Positions 17,322 to 27,872 are shown, counted from the first letter of the stretch. The stretch is 64,000 nt of DNA from F23-D06 sp963603365 (GCA_963603365.1 CAVCMI010000020.1:1-64000); one strand, 5' to 3'. Notes: generated from the letters alone by a model not told the origin. Made by a program: numbers and translations.

Positions 17322-17342
17322 TGGTATATATTATTAATGTTG

Positions 17343-17382
17343 AAGAGAGGAACGCACTCCACACGTTCCTCTCTTTTTTTTC
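17343..17382 (+). terminator. Rho-independent terminator of the 3734-residue protein gene
   Basis: A 12-bp perfect stem (17343-17354 with 17364-17375, 9-nt loop) is followed by a T run, 21 nt after the stop codon. Confidence 0.9.
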
Positions 17383-17409
17383 TCCTCCTTCGTGAAAACG
17401 GAGTTAAAG

Positions 17410-17460
17410 AGAATGAGGAATGAGGAATTAGGAATTAGGAATGGGGAATTAGGGATGGGG
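17410..17460 (+). repeat. Heptanucleotide tandem repeat element, copy 3
   Basis: Seven units of the GGAATKA type in register from 17410: AGAATGA or GAATGA, GGAATGA, GGAATTA, GGAATTA, GGAATGG, GGAATTA, GGGATGG, then GG. It lies in the 319-nt gap between the two giant genes, after the terminator and before the promoter. Confidence 0.85.
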
Positions 17461-17479
17461 AAATAAAATCCAGAGACAG

Positions 17480-17510
17480 TTCGGATATCAAGGAAAAATA
17501 TTTACCTTTG
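17480..17510 (+). promoter_or_regulatory. Promoter of the 3025-residue protein gene
   Basis: TTCG at 17480-17483, a 19-nt spacer, then TACCTTTG at 17503-17510, close to the Bacteroidota form TTTG-N19-TAnnTTTG. The leader to the ATG at 17641 would be about 125 nt. Confidence 0.65.
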
Positions 17511-17640
17511 CAGCCTTGTCAGGGGTTGACTGTATAACCTATATGAGCAAAAACGACTGAAAGAAAACCTATATCTGTAACTTATAAAAACGGGTCAACC
17601 TAAATCAGGAATAATAAAATAATTAAAAATCTATAAAAGT

Positions 17641-20600
17641 ATGAACAAAAATCTACACACGCATCTGCTTGTATGCATGACGGCTTTTTTGATGCTTCCT
17701 CTGCCCATATTTGCGCAGATGTTGTCCGACTATTCCTTTCAGGCGGCCAACAACACCTACATCCCGGTCAGCCAAGGTTTGACAGTTGGCTGCACAAGAG
17801 ATGATTCTTACGGAACAGTCACACTCCCATTCGACTTCAAGTTTGCAGAAACGCTTTTCCCGCAAGGAGAAAACCTCTATGTGTGCAGCAATGGCTACAT
17901 CACGTTCAACTATTCTTCCACATCAAGGACACCCTCATTCACTTCAAATTACAGCTTCATCTCTCCGTTAGGGCATGATTTGAATCCCGGAGCATCAGGG
18001 ACAGTGACATACGAAGTCAGCGGACAATCGCCAAACCGGACGCTGACTGTGGAGTGGGCGAATATAGCTGCTTATAATACTAATAACCGATATAATTTTC
18101 AGGTAAAATTGCACGAGACTACAAATGCCATCGAATTCTGCTATGGGCAGATGACGGTATCGTCCTCAAAGAATCCGATTGTGGCACTTTATGACCGCCA
18201 AAATAACCAGAAAATGGTGGTTACGGGCAACGGAAATTGGGAGGATTTCACAGTATCCTCTTTTTCTTCATCCACTTCAATCCTTCTGTCGTCGTCTTCC
18301 TATCCTGCACAAGGACTTGTATATACTTTTACGCCGCCTGTTGTGACTTGTCCGGGCATCACGGGAGTGAATTTCCGTGAAGTTACTTATAACAGTGCTG
18401 TTGTACAGTGGACAGCCTGCGACAGTGCCGACCGCTATGAAGTGGTCTTGTCCTACTCCAGCGATATGGCGGATGCGGTCAGTTCTTTTGCAGACAGCAC
18501 CTCCTATGTGCTGGAGAACCTCCGCAGCAATACGCTCTACTATGTAAAGGTGCGAGCCATTTGCGGGGAGGACGACACATCGCGATGGAGTGCTGTCGCC
18601 TCGGTTAGGACGCCGATTAGTTGCGCTTCAGTGATGTATGCAGGGGTTAAAGACGTAAACCGAACAAAAGCCCTCGTGAAGTGGCAGTTGAACGAATCCG
18701 TAGGGCGCGAGGCTTCGGCGGTGCTCGTTGAATATAAGTCCGAAGATGAAACAGACTGGCATACGTTCAATACTGCCCTCAACTACTGCCACCTCGCCGG
18801 TTTGTCATCCGGTGCAGCCTATACGGTGAAACTGAGCACTCTCTGTGACAACAACCTCGATACTGCCGAAACCAAGACACTCACGTTTGCCACACCGATG
18901 TGCGGAGAAATTTCGGGCAACACCACCTCGGTCGAAGTCCCTTTCCAATACAATTACGGCTATGGTTATTCCCAAACCATCTATCCGGCCTCCGTTTTGT
19001 CAGGAATGGACACCATTACAGGTATTTCATTTTACGTCAACAATAGGAGTTATGTGTCGCGTAAGATAGATGTTTATATCGGGAACACTTCAATGACAAC
19101 CTTGAGCACATCCAATCACGTGTCAGTCAGCAACATGGAGCAGAAGGCTTCGGATTATATGCTGGATGTCTCTTCGGTAGGCTGGGTTACCATACCGTTC
19201 AGCACGCCGTTCATATATGACGGCAGCAGCAACGTGGTTGTAGCCGTTGACAATAATACGGGCAATTGGGACTACTCTTTACGGTGGAGAGCCCATAATG
19301 CAGCAGAGGGCAATTCCGTTTTCTATTATTCAAATACTAATATTGATCCGGCTTCACCGCAAATGTCAGGATCCACAACGACAACTGTTCCGGACATCCG
19401 TTTTCACGGAAACTGCAACGCATCGGTATGTGCTGCCCCTCTGGTGCTGATAACAGACCGGTCAGCCTCTTCGGTGGACCTTGTCTGGGCTTCCGGAGCA
19501 TCGGAAAACCAATGGCAAGTGGAATACAAACGGCATCAGGATGCAGACTGGACCGTGGCAGACACCACAGCCGACACCACTTATAGCGTTACCTTATTGC
19601 AGCACTCCATACAATACGACTTCAGGGTTGGGTCACTGTGCGGAGCGCAGCCCCGTTATTCCGCCACGCTATCTGCCTGGACAGAGTGCGATGTGGAAAC
19701 CGCACCCTATCGAGAGGATTTCAATCTGTTCGACTCATCGCATCCTTGCTGGACGGAATACATGGGAACAGTTTCAGACACGGTTACCCACATCGGACAG
19801 TACTTCGGTTCCAATTGGCAATTCTCAAACAGTAGGACTATGAACGGCATTAGTGCAGGTTTGGCGATGGCGTCGTCGTATTATAGAGATTGGCTCATCA
19901 CGCCCGAAATCAGTCTCGGCGGTCTTGCCGACCCGGCACTCACTTTCGATTTGGCTTTGACGGCTTTCTCATCATCTTCGGCTCCGGACACGTCAAAACT
20001 GATGAATGCCCGCTTTATGGTTCTCGTCTCCCTTGACGGAGGCGCCACATGGAACACCAACACAGCCGTTGTTTGGGCTAACAGAGGAACAGGACACTAT
20101 TCTTTTAACCGCATCTTAAATGTCGGCGAACAAGTGAGCATCCCGTTGGCGCAATATGCCGGACAGACTGTCCGCATCGCCTTCTATCTGGAAAATTCAT
20201 ATAATCACTCTGAATTTGGGATATTGTGGATAGACAATATAGAAATCGGCGAAGCCCCTGACTGTTTACGTCCTAAGAATGTGACGGCCGACAATATCAC
20301 CTGGGAGAGTGCCGGCATCTCGTGGCCTGCCTGCGAGGAGGCTGACGCTTACCAGATTGCCTATTGTGCGCAAGATGTTGCCTATAGTGATATTGACCGC
20401 CTTAACCAATCTACCCGTGTCATGTCTGTCTCTGCCAGCAAAACCTTGACGGGACTGCGGAGCGAAACCGGTTATTATGTGTGGGTGCGTTCCATCGTCG
20501 GCACGGACACGACAGGATGGAGTCCGAACACTTATTTCAAGACAACCGAAAGTTGCGCAAAGGTGGAGACCGCCAACGTGTCGGAAATAGGCTATGACAA

Positions 20601-23600
20601 TGCACTCCTCACATGGACTTTCAACGAAACGGTTGGGCAGCAGGCATCTTCCGTCAGGATTGACTACAAATTGTCAAGCGAAAGATATTATACAACCCAT
20701 TATGCGACCGGAAACACCTTCCGTCTGACAGACCTTGCATCAAGTTCCTATTACGATGTAAGAATATATACGCTTTGCGCCAACGACAGCGACACATCCG
20801 AATACAAGTCTTTAGGATTCCGGACAACCGAAAGTTGCGCAAAGGTGGACAATGCGTTGATATCGGATATTAGCCATACAGAGGCGCTTCTTACCTGGGA
20901 TTACAATGAAACCGTCGGCAAGGAGCCCTCTTCTGTGCTCATTGACTACAAGGCAACCGGAGAAACGGGCTGGACTTCTGCAGCCACATCGGGCAACTAC
21001 CATTTCTTTACGGGACTGGATGAAGGCACCAGTTACGAGGTGCGCATCCGCACGCTCTGCGACAACGGCCAAGACACTTCGTCAATAGAGACGCTCACGT
21101 TTGCCACACCGATGTGCGGAGAAATTTCGGGCAACACCATCTCGTACAATGTCCCTTTCCAATACAATTACAACTATGGTTATTCCCAAACCATCTATCC
21201 GGCCTCCGTTTTGTCAGGAATGGACACCATTACAGGTATTTCATTTTACGTCAACAATAGGAGTTATGTGTCGCGTAAGATAGATGTTTATATCGGGAAC
21301 ACTTCAATGACAACCTTGAGCACATCCAATCACGTGTCAGTCAGCAACATGGAGCAGAAGGCTTCGGATTATATGCTGGATGTCTCTTCGGTAGGCTGGG
21401 TTACCATACCGTTCAGCACGCCGTTCATATATGACGGCAGCAGCAACGTGGTTGTAGCCGTTGACAATAATACGGGCAATTGGGACTACTCTTTACGGTG
21501 GAGAGCCCATAATGCAGCAGAGGGCAATTCCGTTTTCTATTTTTCATATACTAATATTGATCCGGCTTCACCGCAAGTGTCAGGATCCACAACGACAACT
21601 GTTCCGGACATCCGCTTTCTCGGAAACTGCAATCTAAACACGGATTGTACAGTCCCGGTATTGTTGGTGACCGGCAAGACAGAGGAGACGCTTGACCTTG
21701 CCTGGACTCCCGGCACGGCGAACAATGCGTGGAAAGTGGAGTACAAAATCAGTGCAGACCGGGTCTGGACCTCTGCCGGCATTGTGCACACGGCAAACCA
21801 TACGCTTACGGGACTTTTGGGTTCTACATTGTATGATGTTCGCATAGGACGCATTTGCGGTACAGACACGGTTTATTCTGCCGTCAAGACCGTCTGGACA
21901 GACTGCGGTGTCGTGCCTGCTCCGCTCCGCGAGGATTTCACGGCGTTCAACCCGTTCCCGCCTTGCTGGAACCGTCTTTCCGGAGACATTGCCGACACTG
22001 CGGCACTGACACCAACAGAAGCAGGATGGCAATTTAACAACAGTTACGTGTTCGGCAATGGCCATGCTGCCCTGAACCTGTCATCGGGAGCCGCCTATTA
22101 TTGGCTGGTATCTCCTGAAATAGACTTTAGTACGCTCACAAGTCCGTATCTCTCGTTTGACCTTGCCTTGACGCAACACAATTATGCCGCTCCGATACAG
22201 TCAAACTCGCGTCAGAACGACGACCGTTTCATGGTGGTGGTATCTGCCGACAACGGCGCCACATGGGATTGGGAAAATGCCGTCATTTGGGACAATACAG
22301 GAAACGGCAACTATACGTTCAATAACATCGCGTCCGTGGGCGAGCAGATCGAAATCCAATTGACGGGATATGACAGCCAGACAGCGCGCATCGCATTCTA
22401 TGGCGAGTCGGCCGGACTGGACGGCTATTACAACGGAGGCGACAACGATTTGCATCTCGACAATGTTTTTGTCGGCGAAATGCCGCCTTGCCTCATTCCC
22501 GGTGGCTTGTCGGCAAGCAACATCACCTGGAATAGCGCCACAATTCAATGGACTGCATGCGAAAACGCGGACAGTTACGAGATCGCTTATAGCAAGAACA
22601 ATTACATTGACAATGGTGTAATTGTAACGTCCGTAAATTCGGTGAAAAACCTCTCCGGACTGAATGATGACACCCGCTATTATGTTTGGGTGCGTACCAT
22701 TGCCGGCACCGACACTACGCGTTGGAGTTCCTATGTCACTTTCAAGACCACGGTAAGTTGCGCAAAAGTGCAGGATTTAAGGACAACAGCCGTCAGTTAC
22801 AACAGCGCCAACATTGCCTGGCAATATGACCAAACAGTGGGTCTTGCACCCACCGGTGTGCTGATCAGTTACAAGATGTATGACGAAGATGACTGGACCA
22901 CGGACACTACGTCAAGGAACAGTTTCATTTTGGACGGGCTTGCCAGCAGCTCGTACTACTCTGTTGCGGTTCGTACGGTCTGTGCTTATGGGTTAGACAC
23001 TTCTGTGGCCACGATTGTCAGCTTTGAGACGGATCCCAGCTGCGCGCCATTGAAAGATGCTGTCGTGGCGGATGTCAGTTACAACAATGCCCTCGTCACC
23101 TGGACTGTCGATGAATTTGTAGGTCGCCCCTCTTCGTCCGTACTTATATCCTATAAGGCCCAAGGTGACACAACCTGGAGAACGCTCTCTACGGAAGAAA
23201 ACTACATATTCCTTACAGGATTGGATGCCGGTGCCTCTTATGTCGTATCCCTGCGCAACCTCTGCGCTGGCGACAGTGACACGGCTCGAGTGCAGACCCT
23301 CTATTTCAGCACAGCAGCATGCGGACAGATAACAGGAACAGAGAACACTTCATATTTGCCCTTTAACGGCAATTTCAACTACGGCTATTCTCAGATCATC
23401 TATTCCGCAGATGAACTTGCCGGGCTGGATACTATTACAGGCATCTCATTCTATGTGGATTATGGTAGCAGATTGTCGAGAACGGTTGATGTTTATATGG
23501 GACACACCTCCCGGACAACGCTCAGCAAAACTGACTATATCGCAGTTGACGACCTCCAGCAGAAGGCAGTCGACTACACGCTTGACATCTCTACGGCAGG

Positions 23601-26600
23601 TTGGGTTACCATACCGTTCAGCACGCCGTTTGTCTATGACGGAAGCAGCAATGTGGTGGTAGCGGTGGACAACAATACAGGTAGTTATAGTTCCTTTAGC
23701 TGGCGCGCCCACCAGTCGCTTGGAACCAATGCCGTTTGTTGGTATTCCGACAATACTAACATCAATCCGCTTGCGCCATCCGCGGTGAGCGGGTTCGAAA
23801 CGACCGTTCTGCCGGACATCCGTTTTCACGGAAACTGCATTCAGCCTACATGTGTAGCCCCGATGCCTCTGACTCGGCAAAGCACGCTCAATTCGGTGGA
23901 CCTTGTTTGGATGCCCGGATATCAGGACACGCTCTGGACGGTGGAATACATGAGGTGCGGTGACAGCCTCTGGCATACTGCAGGCAGCACGCAAGACACA
24001 TTGTTTACGGTGGACAGCCTTGCCAGTTCTTCCAACTATTGGTTCCGCATCGGCTCCATTTGCGGAACGGATACGCTTTATTCGAGAAGCGTGTCGGCTT
24101 GGACGGGTTGCGATATGGTCTCTATCCCCTATGAAGAGGGCTTTAATTGCAGTTCGCTTTCGCCCTGCATCACAATTGGCACGTTCGGGTCTGTGTCGAG
24201 TCTGCCCGAATTATACTATGGGGGACGTTTGCTAATGAGACTCGACAACTTTATCATCCTCCCAGAAATAGAAGACGGGGTCAACCTCAATGAACTCCAG
24301 ATTTCATTCTTCCTTGAAGGGTATAAATCAGACGTGGAATGTGTGGTGGCAGTAGGGGAGAATCCGTATGAAATCGGGAACTTCGTCATTATCGACACTG
24401 TCCGCACTTTTCATTTAGGCGATCAAGGAACCTCCTCGCCGTTTTTTGAAGTTTCTTTGGAGGCATATAACGGGAACGGCGGCTTCATAGCGCTGATCAT
24501 GTCCAACCTTAGCCTCGACTATATGGCCATTCTTGACGATATAGTGGTTGATTATAGGCACGACTGCACAGCCCCGACAGACCTTGCCGTGGTTGCAGCA
24601 ACGGACACCAGCCTTTCGCTCTCTTGGAACGGCAGAGCCTTGAACTATGAGATAGCCTACCGTCCGACGGGCTCCGATGCGTGGTCGTCCGTATCTACGG
24701 TTGACAACCGGATCGTGCTGAACGGCCTCGCCGCCTCCTCGTACTACGAAATCAAGATGCGCAGTTTCTGCTTCGAGACAGATACCAGCGAATGGAGTGA
24801 CACATGGACGGTAGTCACCGACTGCGCCCCGTTTACGATAACCAGAGCACAACCTTACGACGAAGACTTTAATGCAGTCCGGAATTTGCTGGCTGACTGT
24901 TGGGAGTCATACAGCGATGTGGCATCCGACGATGTCAGTGTCTATCCTATTGTGATTTCCGACGTGTCGGGTGTGTTGTCTGCAGACTCGACAAAACTGC
25001 TGGTGATGAAGGCGGGCTCTCAAGAGACGGGTTACCTCAAGACAGCCCTGCTTCCTCGTTTTTACAATGACCTTGACACGCTGGAACTCGAGTTTTATGT
25101 CAGGTTTGAGGATACGCTTGCCGGCGAACTCACCGTGGGCTATATGCACAACGACACTTTTGTCGAGTTCAGCCAAATCCCGCCCACGCTCTCCGGCTCT
25201 ACCGTGACGGTTGACCTTTCAACGATACCGGTTGTTCCACAGCAACGTCTGGCTTTCAGATGGTACAATATGGATGCGGGAAATCAGGATTATCTTGTGG
25301 GCATCGACAATGTGGTCGTTCGCCTGAGAGAGCCGGAATGCCACATCCCGACTGACGTGACCGCCGCCATCGTCACAACAGATGCAGTCCTTGTCCAATG
25401 GACAGAGAACGGCACCGCTACGGAATGGATTGTCGAGTACGGCTTGCATGGATTCACGCAAGGAACAGGTGCAGTGGATACACTTCAGACCATCAGTTCA
25501 TTTATATTGACAGACCTGGATCCCGGCACGTCGTATGACATGTATGTGAAATCCATCTGCAGCAGTACAAACGTCAGTGCCTGGAGCGCACCGGTCACGT
25601 TTACAACCCTTACCCCATGTTATGCCCCGGAAAGATTTATGGCAGCGGCTGTCGGAACTGACAGCATCATAGTCAGGTGGGCTGAAGTCGGCGACGCCAC
25701 GGAATGGCAAGTCGAATACGGGCCGCAGGGCTTTGTGCCGGGCCAGGGCACAGTGCGGACGACAGCGGAGACCTCCTGCACACTGACAGGCCTGCAGCCG
25801 GGCACGTCATACGACTTCTATGTGCGAGCCGTATGCGACAGCACTGAGACCAGCGAGTGGACGGGACCATTGACGGAAACGACACCCCCGGTTGTTGTGC
25901 CGGACACCTGCCACGCACCTGCGGACATTGCTGCCGCCGTACTTTCCGGTGACAGTGTGAGGGTTTCGTGGACTGAAGCCGGCGACGCCACGGAATGGCA
26001 AGTCGAATACGGGCTGCAGGGCTTTGTGCCGGGCCAGGGCACAGTGCGGACGACAGCGGAGACCTCCTGCACACTGACAGGCCTGCAGCCGGGCACGTCA
26101 TACGACTTCTATGTGCGAGCCGTATGCGACAGCACTGAGACCAGCGAGTGGACGGGACCATTGACGGAAACGACACCCCCGGTTGTTGTGCCGGACACCT
26201 GCCACGCACCGCAGAACCTTGCCGTGTCAGACATTGCCGTAAACAGCGTGACATTGAACTGGGAACAACAGGGAGACCCCGACAGCTGGACTCTTTATTT
26301 CAGAAAAGGTACGGAAGTCTGGACTACGGTGAGCACCACGATGCCGTCGCCGTATGCGCTCACCGACCTTGCGCCGGAGAGCAACTACGAGGCATACGTC
26401 ACTGCCGTCTGCGATGATACGGAGAGCACCCCCTCCAACATAGTTGCCTTTACCACATTGCCCGACGGGATAGTTGAGTTTGTGCAGGAACAGACAAAGG
26501 TGTATCCCAACCCTGCGAGCAGCAGTGTTACGGTTGCTAATGACAATTGCATCATAGAAGAGATGGCATTGTACAATGCTTATGGCCAACTGATCTACAC

Positions 26601-26718
26601 GCAACAGGTTAATGGGCACAGGGCAGTTGTGCAAGTACAAGAACTGGCCTCTGGCATCTACTTTGTCCGTGTAGTCACCGACAAGGGCACGACAGTGAAG
26701 CCGTTTGCCAAACGGTAA
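17641..26718 (+). CDS. Giant T9SS-secreted protein with FN3 and cleaved-adhesin super-repeats
   Basis: 3025 residues. The signal peptide covers 1-25 (PIFA-Q). A nidogen-like beta domain lies at about 26-235. The body then alternates fibronectin type III domains (WSAV/YYV.VR patterns) with two other modules: a roughly 180-residue beta module with F.Y.YGYSQTIYPAS and WVTIPFSTPF motifs, and a cleaved-adhesin/MAM-like module with PYREDF, WLITPEI and DGGATW motifs. These form three super-repeats with periods of 2214 and 2205 bp, starting at 18901, 21115 and 23320. FN3 repeats and a type A T9SS sorting domain follow (about 2950-3025: VYPNPASSSVTV, YNAYGQLIY, ASGIYFVRV). Export across the outer membrane by T9SS is expected. 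Cleaved-adhesin modules occur in Porphyromonas gingipains, so an adhesive role is plausible but not shown. Confidence 0.9.
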   Translation: MNKNLHTHLLVCMTAFLMLPLPIFAQMLSDYSFQAANNTYIPVSQGLTVGCTRDDSYGTVTLPFDFKFAETLFPQGENLYVCSNGYITFNYSSTSRTPSFTSNYSFISPLGHDLNPGASGTVTYEVSGQSPNRTLTVEWANIAAYNTNNRYNFQVKLHETTNAIEFCYGQMTVSSSKNPIVALYDRQNNQKMVVTGNGNWEDFTVSSFSSSTSILLSSSSYPAQGLVYTFTPPVVTCPGITGVNFREVTYNSAVVQWTACDSADRYEVVLSYSSDMADAVSSFADSTSYVLENLRSNTLYYVKVRAICGEDDTSRWSAVASVRTPISCASVMYAGVKDVNRTKALVKWQLNESVGREASAVLVEYKSEDETDWHTFNTALNYCHLAGLSSGAAYTVKLSTLCDNNLDTAETKTLTFATPMCGEISGNTTSVEVPFQYNYGYGYSQTIYPASVLSGMDTITGISFYVNNRSYVSRKIDVYIGNTSMTTLSTSNHVSVSNMEQKASDYMLDVSSVGWVTIPFSTPFIYDGSSNVVVAVDNNTGNWDYSLRWRAHNAAEGNSVFYYSNTNIDPASPQMSGSTTTTVPDIRFHGNCNASVCAAPLVLITDRSASSVDLVWASGASENQWQVEYKRHQDADWTVADTTADTTYSVTLLQHSIQYDFRVGSLCGAQPRYSATLSAWTECDVETAPYREDFNLFDSSHPCWTEYMGTVSDTVTHIGQYFGSNWQFSNSRTMNGISAGLAMASSYYRDWLITPEISLGGLADPALTFDLALTAFSSSSAPDTSKLMNARFMVLVSLDGGATWNTNTAVVWANRGTGHYSFNRILNVGEQVSIPLAQYAGQTVRIAFYLENSYNHSEFGILWIDNIEIGEAPDCLRPKNVTADNITWESAGISWPACEEADAYQIAYCAQDVAYSDIDRLNQSTRVMSVSASKTLTGLRSETGYYVWVRSIVGTDTTGWSPNTYFKTTESCAKVETANVSEIGYDNALLTWTFNETVGQQASSVRIDYKLSSERYYTTHYATGNTFRLTDLASSSYYDVRIYTLCANDSDTSEYKSLGFRTTESCAKVDNALISDISHTEALLTWDYNETVGKEPSSVLIDYKATGETGWTSAATSGNYHFFTGLDEGTSYEVRIRTLCDNGQDTSSIETLTFATPMCGEISGNTISYNVPFQYNYNYGYSQTIYPASVLSGMDTITGISFYVNNRSYVSRKIDVYIGNTSMTTLSTSNHVSVSNMEQKASDYMLDVSSVGWVTIPFSTPFIYDGSSNVVVAVDNNTGNWDYSLRWRAHNAAEGNSVFYFSYTNIDPASPQVSGSTTTTVPDIRFLGNCNLNTDCTVPVLLVTGKTEETLDLAWTPGTANNAWKVEYKISADRVWTSAGIVHTANHTLTGLLGSTLYDVRIGRICGTDTVYSAVKTVWTDCGVVPAPLREDFTAFNPFPPCWNRLSGDIADTAALTPTEAGWQFNNSYVFGNGHAALNLSSGAAYYWLVSPEIDFSTLTSPYLSFDLALTQHNYAAPIQSNSRQNDDRFMVVVSADNGATWDWENAVIWDNTGNGNYTFNNIASVGEQIEIQLTGYDSQTARIAFYGESAGLDGYYNGGDNDLHLDNVFVGEMPPCLIPGGLSASNITWNSATIQWTACENADSYEIAYSKNNYIDNGVIVTSVNSVKNLSGLNDDTRYYVWVRTIAGTDTTRWSSYVTFKTTVSCAKVQDLRTTAVSYNSANIAWQYDQTVGLAPTGVLISYKMYDEDDWTTDTTSRNSFILDGLASSSYYSVAVRTVCAYGLDTSVATIVSFETDPSCAPLKDAVVADVSYNNALVTWTVDEFVGRPSSSVLISYKAQGDTTWRTLSTEENYIFLTGLDAGASYVVSLRNLCAGDSDTARVQTLYFSTAACGQITGTENTSYLPFNGNFNYGYSQIIYSADELAGLDTITGISFYVDYGSRLSRTVDVYMGHTSRTTLSKTDYIAVDDLQQKAVDYTLDISTAGWVTIPFSTPFVYDGSSNVVVAVDNNTGSYSSFSWRAHQSLGTNAVCWYSDNTNINPLAPSAVSGFETTVLPDIRFHGNCIQPTCVAPMPLTRQSTLNSVDLVWMPGYQDTLWTVEYMRCGDSLWHTAGSTQDTLFTVDSLASSSNYWFRIGSICGTDTLYSRSVSAWTGCDMVSIPYEEGFNCSSLSPCITIGTFGSVSSLPELYYGGRLLMRLDNFIILPEIEDGVNLNELQISFFLEGYKSDVECVVAVGENPYEIGNFVIIDTVRTFHLGDQGTSSPFFEVSLEAYNGNGGFIALIMSNLSLDYMAILDDIVVDYRHDCTAPTDLAVVAATDTSLSLSWNGRALNYEIAYRPTGSDAWSSVSTVDNRIVLNGLAASSYYEIKMRSFCFETDTSEWSDTWTVVTDCAPFTITRAQPYDEDFNAVRNLLADCWESYSDVASDDVSVYPIVISDVSGVLSADSTKLLVMKAGSQETGYLKTALLPRFYNDLDTLELEFYVRFEDTLAGELTVGYMHNDTFVEFSQIPPTLSGSTVTVDLSTIPVVPQQRLAFRWYNMDAGNQDYLVGIDNVVVRLREPECHIPTDVTAAIVTTDAVLVQWTENGTATEWIVEYGLHGFTQGTGAVDTLQTISSFILTDLDPGTSYDMYVKSICSSTNVSAWSAPVTFTTLTPCYAPERFMAAAVGTDSIIVRWAEVGDATEWQVEYGPQGFVPGQGTVRTTAETSCTLTGLQPGTSYDFYVRAVCDSTETSEWTGPLTETTPPVVVPDTCHAPADIAAAVLSGDSVRVSWTEAGDATEWQVEYGLQGFVPGQGTVRTTAETSCTLTGLQPGTSYDFYVRAVCDSTETSEWTGPLTETTPPVVVPDTCHAPQNLAVSDIAVNSVTLNWEQQGDPDSWTLYFRKGTEVWTTVSTTMPSPYALTDLAPESNYEAYVTAVCDDTESTPSNIVAFTTLPDGIVEFVQEQTKVYPNPASSSVTVANDNCIIEEMALYNAYGQLIYTQQVNGHRAVVQVQELASGIYFVRVVTDKGTTVKPFAKR
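18961..19327 (+). repeat. 367-nt exact repeat, copy 1
   Basis: Identical to 21175-21541, 2214 bp downstream, in frame. Near-identity extends on both sides to about 18880 and 19440. It codes for the beta module of super-repeat 1. Confidence 0.95.
21175..21541 (+). repeat. 367-nt exact repeat, copy 2
   Basis: Second copy of 18961-19327. The third super-repeat (from 23320) carries the same module in diverged form. Confidence 0.95.
25690..26210 (+). repeat. Tandem 291-bp FN3 duplication
   Basis: 25690-25919 and 25981-26210 are the same except for one base in the codons following the GDATEWQVEYG motif. The offset of 291 bp is exactly 97 codons, one FN3 domain plus linker (VVVPDTCHAP). Confidence 0.95.
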
Positions 26719-26736
26719 CCAAAAACGTGAATGATC

Positions 26737-26778
26737 CAGGAGGTGTTGCGTTGTCTACGCAACACCTCCTGTGTTTTT
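26737..26778 (+). terminator. Rho-independent terminator of the 3025-residue protein gene
   Basis: A perfect 15-bp stem (26737-26751 with 26757-26771, 5-nt loop) followed by TGTTTTTG, 18 nt after the stop codon. It may also serve the convergent araC-type gene. Confidence 0.9.
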
Positions 26779-26876
26779 GAAGCCCCCTCAAGCGGTCCAC
26801 TGCCGCCGTGCCGTAAAACAACAAGAAACCGGACTTGATGGACAATGAGGATTTCTTTTCCGTTTTAATAAATAGT

Positions 26877-27737
26877 TCAACGTTCTGAGAAAGCTTGTTT
26901 GCGGAATTGCTGCGGTGTTATGCCTGTGCGCTGTTTGAAATAGCGGCAGAAGAAGGAATCGTCGCAGAAATGATAGTCCCAAGCAATCTCTTTGATGGAC
27001 TTGCCGCTGGTTTTCAGCGTGAGTTTCAGTTGTAGCACAACAAAATGGTCAATCAGCGTTTTGGCGGAGTGTCCTGTGATGGCGTTGGCTATCGTGTTCA
27101 GGTATTTGGGCGTGATATTCATCCGTTGGGCATAGTATTTCACATCGCGGCATTCGCGGTGCCGTGCTTCCATCTCCATCATAAATCGGTTGAAAAGGTC
27201 GCGCATTCTTGGAGTGCCGTTCTCCGTTTTCTGTTGGTCAGGATTGCGGTACAGATAATCGTGGAACCCCAGGAAAAAGGCCTTGAGCTGTAGCAACACA
27301 AGTTGGTCCAAGCAGATGCACTCGGGCTGGTCAAAGTATATTTTCAGCAGTCCGAACATACTGTTGATGATACACGTCAGCACGGGCGTTTCGTTGCGGC
27401 AGCGGTCGGCCTTGAGGCGGGAATAGACGGTCTGCTCCAGTTGAAGGCTCGCTTCGCGCAGCAGCGAGGCGCCATAGCGCAATGTCTCCGCTTTGAAATC
27501 ATCGCTCCGCTCTTTTATGGTGATGACATCGTTAGGAAAAAAAGTGAGCACCGATCCGGACATCAACTGCCATTGCGAGAAGTTTACCCCTATTGTGACG
27601 CTCCCGCTCCGGCATATCATGATCATACCATAGTCGAGAACCAGCGATTCGGGCAGCCATTCGCTCAGGTCGGTCTCCCGCAGCGAGACGCTTTGGCTCG
27701 GCTGCATCTCTATGTCCTTGATTGTCAATTTGCGCAT
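26877..27737 (-). CDS. AraC-family transcriptional regulator
   Basis: 286 residues. The N-terminal half is a cupin-like sensing region without a recognisable ligand signature. The C-terminal third (about 185-286) is the AraC double helix-turn-helix: AQRMNITPKYLNTIANAITGHS for the first helix pair and IKEIAWDYHFCDDSFFCRYFKQRTGITPQQFR for the second, which is the signature region. It is divergent from the tolC-emrA-MFS efflux operon with 166 nt between start codons. This is the usual arrangement for a regulator that controls the neighbouring pump, so local regulation is inferred. A near-match -7 element (GATATTTG) lies at 27769-27776. Confidence 0.9.
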   Translation of the reverse strand: MRKLTIKDIEMQPSQSVSLRETDLSEWLPESLVLDYGMIMICRSGSVTIGVNFSQWQLMSGSVLTFFPNDVITIKERSDDFKAETLRYGASLLREASLQLEQTVYSRLKADRCRNETPVLTCIINSMFGLLKIYFDQPECICLDQLVLLQLKAFFLGFHDYLYRNPDQQKTENGTPRMRDLFNRFMMEMEARHRECRDVKYYAQRMNITPKYLNTIANAITGHSAKTLIDHFVVLQLKLTLKTSGKSIKEIAWDYHFCDDSFFCRYFKQRTGITPQQFRKQAFSER

Positions 27738-27864
27738 TGAAGCTTTCCTATTGTTCCGATATGTGGTGCAAATATCGCCTTTTTACGGATTATAAGTCTG
27801 TTTTTGTTCTCAAAAATCCCATTCTTAAAGCAATATGTGCAATGTCAATCTCTTGCAAAGAATC

Positions 27865-27872
27865 TACTTTTG
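27865..27872 (+). promoter_or_regulatory. -7 promoter element of the efflux operon
   Basis: TACTTTTG (TAnnTTTG form), 32 nt before the ATG at 27904. No good -33 box is seen, which fits dependence on the divergent AraC-type activator. It also rules against the in-frame upstream start at 27835. Confidence 0.5.
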
